DNA of 64,000 nucleotides from NCBI GenBank assembly GCA_023953835.1, contig JAMLJB010000001.1, forward strand, positions 2,825,501-2,889,500, in the 5' to 3' direction. Position 1 is the first letter of the stretch. Every line of letters begins with the position of its first letter. The notes beneath the pieces are model-generated. The model searched no databases, was not told where the DNA came from, and saw only the letters and a list, made by a program, of their open reading frames with translations. This DNA is from Rhizobiaceae bacterium (GTDB lineage: Bacteria; Pseudomonadota; Alphaproteobacteria; Rhizobiales; Rhizobiaceae). This document shows, piece after piece, positions 60,301 to 64,000 of this stretch. The translations under genes were made by a program, and so were the position numbers.

Positions 60301-61265
60301 TTCCCGAACTGGTCAAGGAAGCAGATCGGGTCGGTCGCGACGTGGATGCCGCGCGCACGGCCCAGTTTGCGCCGAGCATTGTCCGCCAAGGTGTTTTCGA
60401 GGCGGGCAATGCGGATGCAGCCTTCACGGTTGCGGCGGGCGTGGTGCGCATGCCACCCCTGCATTTTGATCGCGCGGACAGCCTTCTTTCGGGTGAACTC
60501 AAAGTCGACCTCAATCGCTTTGACGTGGAGGCGAAGGGGACGATGGCCTACAAGCCGGGCGACGAGGCGCTGGTGGGTTCCGAACCGACGGTGGGTCTCG
60601 TCCTGTCGGGGCCGCTCGACGCTCCGGTGCTGGCGGTCGATACGCAGCAGCTTGGCCAGTTCCTGACGCAGCGCGCATTGGAGATTGAGCAGGCGCGCGT
60701 GGAAGCCATGCAGGCGGCGTTGCTGGAGAAGCAGAGGCTGCGGCGCGAGGCGAATTATTTCGCTGCGCTCGATCTTGAGCGCAAGCGGGCTGCCGAGGAA
60801 CAGCGACGCCGCGAGGAAGAAGCGAAGCGCAAAGCCGAAGAGGATGCCCGCCTGAAAGCGGAAGCGGAAGCCCGTGCCAAAGCGGAAGAAGCTGCCAGGC
60901 TCCAGGCGGAAGAGCAGGCGCGCAAGCTGGCAGAGGAAGAAGCGAAGCGCAAGGCCGAGGAGGCCGAGCGTGCGCGCCGGGAACAGCAGTCCGCGCCCGT
61001 TGTGCCTGCGCAGCCGGCACCTCAACCGTCACAGGGAGTCGGTCCGAATGCGCCGGGTGGTCCGCCGCCGGCAACGCCGCCCGCAAGCGAAACCAGCGTA
61101 CCCGATGTCGCGCCCGCACCGCAGCCGAAACCCCAGCCGCCGGCAGCGCAGCCTGCTCCGCCGCCGCAACCCGCGCCGCGCCAGGCCCAGCCACCTGCAA
61201 ATGCGTTTCCGCCGCCGCCGAAGCCTTCGACGATCACGGATTTCCTTCGGTCGCTCGGAGGCTGA
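57309..61265 (+). CDS. Very long AsmA family protein with coiled-coil and proline-rich tail
   Basis: 1318 residues. An N-terminal membrane helix (about 5-25) is followed by the AsmA start motif (DWTSYRADFEREASTILGREV), then a long beta-rich region to about 1110, as in AsmA/TamB-type bridge proteins thought to carry phospholipid across the periplasm. Residues about 1115-1225 form a highly charged Ala/Glu/Lys/Arg coiled coil, then a Pro/Ala/Gln-rich segment and a short hydrophobic-basic end STITDFLRSLGG. E. coli AsmA has 617 residues. The tail recalls TolA/TonB spanning regions. Single gene; the convergent RHH gene ends two bases after its stop. Confidence 0.88.
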   Translation: MLARLFVFVGSLIVLALMAALIGPYFIDWTSYRADFEREASTILGREVKVNGAAKARILPFPSVTFSNVTVRNASGDGFAMTVDEFSMDAELAPFLSGDVLIFDMRLVRPKATIVIDSEGRVDWALRPSVPFDARNITLEHVAITDGEVQIHSGNGTSRTLGDIDAVVAARTLAGPWRAEGTLRLDGREAAVSGSTGVADAEGLRLKLKVEPTDLPIIAELEGLASSNGGVIGYKGTFHANERLAAPKGDRKGGAARAQQVGNRVSGAFDLNDKRLLVQEFRFEAGPAEDPYVANGNASVDFGIAPHFSVSATGAQIRLDDEAEQGGTSGSTMAERISTIETVLASLPLPVMPGAVDIRLPAIVAGDTTIRDVALAATTADDGWNIDRLTATLPGRTTLESNGALEVRPALSFDGRMLLAVGQPSGFAAWLANDIDAPVRRLSKAGFEANVQLSSQRQVLTDLQLIVGGARFNGSVTRSQPEGAMPHLAVNLDGGPASRDEAAALLSLFLDENRQNRLASEDTDLKLRVTPIGDEPYNAESLDLALRLSGQTVEIDRLSVTNLAGASLAATGSVEQLGAQPRLKLDASLLADDLEPFIGLLAAGGSNRVASWLQRSARDYTGLLKDTNIDFLIDASAGEGGQGDLRLTAKGIAGGTAIDTTLASSGMWGQPDKATIDLTSSLKADDGSAFLALAGVPVLPLGLASPAQADIRIKGVPSADMQTNIAVKADADTANFAGTMSLGNDDLRIRGLGSLSAADVEPWLMTAGVAFPGVGTGTEVGLKAEVDYGKGLLVLGNMSGRISERAVSGDLNVELHDGLPNVTGTLVADEIDLAQAAQMVLGPNAFDSDGGNWPSAAFQPDTNAPVRADLDISAATLLFGDDFALHDAVLSLQLDDEGLKVPELSARFNEGTLTGLFDLKNSAADGLFTGQFRLAGARLENVLPKLGVNFSALSGSVDLSASLTANGKSVSGMMASLAGSGSASLRDVSLQGIDPTAFPELVKEADRVGRDVDAARTAQFAPSIVRQGVFEAGNADAAFTVAAGVVRMPPLHFDRADSLLSGELKVDLNRFDVEAKGTMAYKPGDEALVGSEPTVGLVLSGPLDAPVLAVDTQQLGQFLTQRALEIEQARVEAMQAALLEKQRLRREANYFAALDLERKRAAEEQRRREEEAKRKAEEDARLKAEAEARAKAEEAARLQAEEQARKLAEEEAKRKAEEAERARREQQSAPVVPAQPAPQPSQGVGPNAPGGPPPATPPASETSVPDVAPAPQPKPQPPAAQPAPPPQPAPRQAQPPANAFPPPPKPSTITDFLRSLGG

Positions 61266-61267
61266 AT

Positions 61268-61504
61268 CTATCCTGCGTTTGGAACGTCAGGATTTCGGCG
61301 AACCCGTTCGAACACATAGAGACGGATTGCCGACGACAAATTGGTGTCGCGCGCCCGCGTTTCGTCGATCTCGGCTATGAGCTGGGCGACCGGCATGTTC
61401 CGCGCCAGCGCGATTTCCTGCAAAGCATCGAAGAACGGCTGTTCCACGGAAAAGGACGTGCGGTGCCCCCGTATGGAAACCGAGCGCTTGACGACGGCGC
61501 TCAT
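61268..61504 (-). CDS. Ribbon-helix-helix domain protein
   Basis: 78 residues. The RHH_4-type sequence starts KRSVSIRGHRTSFSVEQPFF and continues with a helix carrying IALARNMPVAQLIAEID, the pattern of the small alphaproteobacterial RHH family of probable DNA-binding proteins. No partner toxin gene is adjacent, so it is not a clear toxin-antitoxin unit. The start overlaps the DUF4169 stop by ATGA. Confidence 0.85.
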   Translation of the reverse strand: MSAVVKRSVSIRGHRTSFSVEQPFFDALQEIALARNMPVAQLIAEIDETRARDTNLSSAIRLYVFERVRRNPDVPNAG

Positions 61505-61689
61505 TGCTCGTCGGGCTTGGTCAGGCGATGGCCTTCCAGACGGCGCAGTTGTGTATCATGCTCGTCTTGCGCGGCGCGCTTTTCGGCCTTGGTTCGGCCA
61601 TGCGCGGCGCGATTGTGCGCGGCCTCGCGGCCTGCTTCCTCACGCTGTTTTCGCTTGCGGGCAAGGCGGAGGTTAACGACGTCCGCCAT
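61501..61689 (-). CDS. DUF4169 family protein
   Basis: 62 residues, very basic and helical: MADVVNLRLARKRKQREEAG, then Ala/Asn/Arg-rich helix and a DEHDTQLRRLEGHRL segment. This is the DUF4169 pattern, a small alphaproteobacterial family without known function. It lies between sspB (stop two bases upstream) and the RHH gene, with which it overlaps, suggesting a co-transcribed trio sspB-DUF4169-RHH. Confidence 0.85.
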   Translation of the reverse strand: MADVVNLRLARKRKQREEAGREAAHNRAAHGRTKAEKRAAQDEHDTQLRRLEGHRLTKPDEQ

Positions 61690-61691
61690 CG

Positions 61692-62246
61692 CTATTTCTT
61701 GCGGAAGGCGTCGAGCGACACGACTTGCGCGCTCTTGCCGTTTTCTCCATCGGCGGGCTGCGCTTCCTCGGCGCGCGCTTCCTGCTTTTCCTTGGCGGCT
61801 TTTCCCGCCTTCTCTGCCTTCGACTGCGCGGCGGAGGATTTCGCTTTCTTTTCGGGTGCGATTGGGATCGGGCCTTCGACGGGCGCATCGGCCTTTACGT
61901 CGAACTCAAGCTCGAAATTGACCGAGGGATCATAAAAGCCGCGTACGGCGGAAAACGGAATCTCCAGCTTTTCCGGCACATCCGCGAAGGATAGCCCGAC
62001 CTCGAAGCCCGTCTCTGTGACTTTCAGGTCCCAGTACTGGAACTGGAGGACAATCGTCATCTGCTCCGGATAACGCTCGCGCAGGCGGCTCGATATGCGA
62101 ACGCCCGGCGCGCCGGTCAGGAAGGTGATGAAGAAATGATGGTTGCCGGGAAGCCCGGTGCGCGCAACTTCAGCCAGCACCTTGCGCATGACGCCGCGCA
62201 AGGCTTCCTGGGCAAGAATGTCGTAGCGAATCTGATCTTCGGCCAT
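61692..62246 (-). CDS. sspB: ClpXP adaptor SspB (alphaproteobacterial form)
   Basis: 184 residues. The N-terminal fold (about 1-125) has NHHFFITFLTGAPGVRIS, RYPEQMTIVLQFQYWDL and SFADVPEKLEIPFSAVRGFYDPS, the alpha-type SspB that tethers ssrA-tagged substrates to ClpX. A charged Ala/Glu/Lys-rich linker is followed by the C-terminal ClpX-binding motif region (VVSLDAFRKK). The tmRNA gene that encodes the recognised tag lies about 140 bases upstream on the same strand. Confidence 0.92.
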   Translation of the reverse strand: MAEDQIRYDILAQEALRGVMRKVLAEVARTGLPGNHHFFITFLTGAPGVRISSRLRERYPEQMTIVLQFQYWDLKVTETGFEVGLSFADVPEKLEIPFSAVRGFYDPSVNFELEFDVKADAPVEGPIPIAPEKKAKSSAAQSKAEKAGKAAKEKQEARAEEAQPADGENGKSAQVVSLDAFRKK

Positions 62247-62388
62247 GTGCGCCAGAGTTTGGTTCGATTCCGTCCCATACGTCTAGTCAAGCTTGTCCGC
62301 GAGGTAAACCGATATCGCATGGATCAGGTGTGAATTTGAACCGGCCCATCCACTTGCGGGACTTAATGACCGTTGACGAAAGAAAGCG

Positions 62389-62700
62389 AAGTGGAGGTTT
62401 CTGTTGCCAGGTACCTCCGAACCCCGCCTGAGGGTGCTAACCGACAGGGCTTTATTCGAGACTATCGCGCCGCATTAAGCAGCGAGACGTGCCTCAGCAT
62501 AGTTGTCGTTGGCAACTATAAGTTTAGCCCGATAACGGTGGTACAATGCCGGGCAAAAGTCCGATCTTTACACCCTCGTCGATCCTGTTTCGCCCCCATC
62601 ACAAGCCGCCCGGTATCGGTGCGCGGCGGTTTGTGGTGGAGGCGCCGGGTACCGCCCCCGGGTCCGAATGGCTTATTTCATCGGCCGTTTATCGCCATAG
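62389..62700 (-). ncRNA. ssrA: tmRNA, permuted two-piece alphaproteobacterial form
   Basis: On the minus strand the coding piece begins at 62597 with GGGGGCGAAACAGGATCGAC, matching the start of tmRNA. The tag frame GCC...TAA at 62475-62513 encodes ANDNYAEARLAA followed by stop, the usual rhizobial tag. Upstream of the coding piece lies the acceptor piece ending in CGCCTCCACCA at 62634; its CGCCTCC pairs with GGGGGCG of the coding piece (one G-U) to form the acceptor stem, and a CCGGG/CCCGG T-arm stem precedes it. An intervening hairpin-rich spacer (62598-62633) is removed. The order acceptor-spacer-coding is the circular permutation typical of alphaproteobacteria. A GGAGGT...ACCTCC hairpin closes the 3' end. 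The outer limits (62389 and 62700) are estimates. Confidence 0.92.
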
Positions 62701-62849
62701 TCAGTCAAGCTGACGGGATTGATATAGGCATCCGCGAACAAAAAGAAAAGCGTCTTGAACTTGACTTGAAGCCGTCAAAAATCGCAGCTTGGTCGTGTGT
62801 GACGCAGGTGAGCAGGAAAATTCACGCTGCGGTTGAGACGGAGGGAATA

Positions 62850-63161
62850 ATGGCTGACTATCTCGCAGACGTGAAGAAATACGATGCGACCGCATCCGAA
62901 GAAGTGGTGAACAAGATCGTCAAGCATCTTGGCATTGCGTTGCGCAACGCGGACGCGCAGCTTGTCTCCTGCACCGATCCGCAAGAGCTGGATCGCATAA
63001 AGAAGGGTTTCATCGCCAAGAAACTGGGCGAAGGCGACGCCGCCAAGGCCGATTCGGTACTGGAAAAGGTCTGCCAGTCAATGTCCGCCGACCGCACCAA
63101 GGCGCGCGTGACCTTCTATTATCTGGTTGCGAAGCATTACGGAAAGCTCGCCACCCTCTGA
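62850..63161 (+). CDS. DUF2853 family protein
   Basis: 103 residues from the ATG at 62850, with GGAGGGA about five bases upstream; the open frame continues upstream through the tmRNA but is not coding. MADYLADVKKYDATASEEVV followed by NKIVKHLGIALR and the final RVTFYYLVAKHYGKL are the DUF2853 pattern. Helical, cytoplasmic and of unknown function. It diverges from ssrA, with about 150 bases between them. Confidence 0.88.
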   Translation: MADYLADVKKYDATASEEVVNKIVKHLGIALRNADAQLVSCTDPQELDRIKKGFIAKKLGEGDAAKADSVLEKVCQSMSADRTKARVTFYYLVAKHYGKLATL

Positions 63162-63191
63162 TTGCTTTCAAGCGGCTTCTACGCGGCGTGG

Positions 63192-63215
63192 GGCGCGGTG
63201 GCGCTGCTCCGCGCC
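63192..63215 (+). terminator. Possible terminator between DUF2853 gene and thyA
   Basis: GGCGCGG and CCGCGCC form a 7-bp GC stem with a ten-base loop, followed by TTTCG. A weak terminator is plausible in the 95-base gap. Confidence 0.35.
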
Positions 63216-63256
63216 TTTCGCTATTCTATGCAACCTGAACCGAATCATCTGACGAC

Positions 63257-64000
63257 ATGCGCCAGTATCTCGACCTTCTGCAACATGTGCTCAACCATGG
63301 CACGGACCGGAACGACCGCACCGGCACGGGTACGCGCTCCGTTTTCGGCTACCAGATGCGCTTTGACCTGTCGCAGGGCTTTCCGGTCACGACCACGAAG
63401 AAGCTGCATCTCAAATCGATCATCCACGAGCTTCTCTGGTTTCTCGCTGGCGATACCAACATCAAGTACCTCAACGACCACGGCGTCACGATTTGGGACG
63501 AATGGGCCGACGAGAATGGCGATCTCGGCCCGGTATACGGCAAGCAATGGCGGTCCTGGCCGGGCGGTCATGACGGCAAGCCCATCGACCAGATCAGGAA
63601 TCTCCTCAACGAGATGGAGCGAAATCCTCATTCGCGCCGCCTGATCGTGTCCGCGTGGAACCCCGCCGATGTTGAGGCCATGGCGCTGCCGCCGTGTCAC
63701 TGCCTGTTCCAGTTCTATGTGTCGGATGGCCGCCTCTCATGCCAGCTCTATCAGCGCTCCGCCGACATCTTCCTCGGGGTGCCGTTCAACATTGCGTCCT
63801 ACGCGCTCCTCACCATGATGATCGCGCAGGTGCGCGGGCTTGGACTGGGCGATTTCGTGCATACGCTGGGTGACGCGCATCTTTACTCGAATCATTTCGA
63901 ACAGGCGCGCGAGCAGCTTCGCCGCACGCCGAAGCCCTTGCCGACCATGTGGATCAATCCGGTAGTGAAGGACCTGTTCGCCTTCCGGTACGAGGATTTC
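63257..64000 (+). CDS. thyA: Thymidylate synthase, 3' end cut by the window
   Basis: 248 codons are visible from the ATG at 63257; the usual length is about 264, so roughly the last 16 residues are outside. [12 protein letters not shown] near 20-31, [16 protein letters not shown], the catalytic Cys 147 in [12 protein letters not shown] and [19 protein letters not shown] are all intact. It makes dTMP from dUMP with methylene-THF, the same folate pool that metF draws on. dfrA (dihydrofolate reductase) often follows in this group but would be outside the window. Confidence 0.96.
   Translation, partial: MRQYLDLLQHVLNHGTDRNDRTGTGTRSVFGYQMRFDLSQGFPVTTTKKLHLKSIIHELLWFLAGDTNIKYLNDHGVTIWDEWADENGDLGPVYGKQWRSWPGGHDGKPIDQIRNLLNEMERNPHSRRLIVSAWNPADVEAMALPPCHCLFQFYVSDGRLSCQLYQRSADIFLGVPFNIASYALLTMMIAQVRGLGLGDFVHTLGDAHLYSNHFEQAREQLRRTPKPLPTMWINPVVKDLFAFRYEDF

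Noticed and set aside
61268..61689. Toxin-antitoxin module formed by the RHH and DUF4169 genes
   Set aside because: DUF4169 shows no toxin fold or catalytic residues, and the pair sits behind sspB as a conserved-looking operon.
62373..62849. Open frame upstream of the DUF2853 start running through the tmRNA locus
   Set aside because: The sequence is the antisense of the tmRNA; the true start has its own GGAGGGA site at 62850.

Overview
The window looks like chromosomal DNA of an alphaproteobacterium of the order Hyphomicrobiales (Rhizobiales), most like Phyllobacteriaceae such as Mesorhizobium or Aminobacter. The evidence is the high GC content, the permuted two-piece tmRNA encoding the tag ANDNYAEARLAA, a very long FtsZ, an ArsR-methyltransferase fusion in front of metF, and small families such as DUF4169, DUF2293 and DUF2853. 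I see no prophage, insertion sequence, CRISPR array or integrative element. It reads as a housekeeping core region with high coding density.

Layout. 1-9 kb: the end of an NMT1/THI5-type ABC importer; a reverse-strand hydrolase, CaiB-type CoA-transferase and ThDP-enzyme cluster; the ribosome-associated ATPase EttA; a FabH-like thiolase-fold enzyme. 9-13 kb: trmO and a DUF2293 gene diverge from an ArsR-methyltransferase regulator coupled to metF; then a 28-codon membrane-peptide ORF and an EamA exporter. 13-19 kb: a PLP decarboxylase and a group of peptidoglycan hydrolases (MltB-like, GH25, AmpD-like, SLT) plus a TerB/DnaJ protein, closed by the RNase P RNA gene.

19.9-38.1 kb is the division and cell wall cluster rsmH-ftsL-ftsI-murE-murF-mraY-murD-ftsW-murG-murC-murB-ddl-ftsQ-ftsA-ftsZ, mostly with overlapping stops and starts. 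mraZ is not in its usual place. The only sizeable internal gap, murB to ddl, carries eight GANTC (CcrM methylation) sites in 143 bp. A strong terminator follows ftsZ. lpxC, bamD, recN and ligA follow as separately promoted genes.

44.7-64 kb: azlCD, an M24 aminopeptidase, a small DUF1127-like gene, prmA, a SCO protein with a 53-residue membrane partner, cytochrome b561, creA, a hexapeptide acyltransferase, an iron-permease-family protein, an M20 amidohydrolase, a UvrD/PcrA helicase, a GlcD-like flavoenzyme, a giant AsmA protein, RHH and DUF4169 genes, sspB, the permuted ssrA (tmRNA) gene, a DUF2853 gene and the start of thyA.

Themes: peptidoglycan synthesis and remodelling dominate the left half. 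sspB (ClpXP adaptor) and ssrA (the tag RNA it recognises) are neighbours on one strand. The most notable non-coding signals are the GANTC cluster, a 20-bp near-palindrome in front of the ArsR-methyltransferase gene, and a 9-bp inverted repeat between pepP and the small DUF1127-like gene. No wholly new system was identified; the findings are regulatory signals, small genes and unusual linkages.
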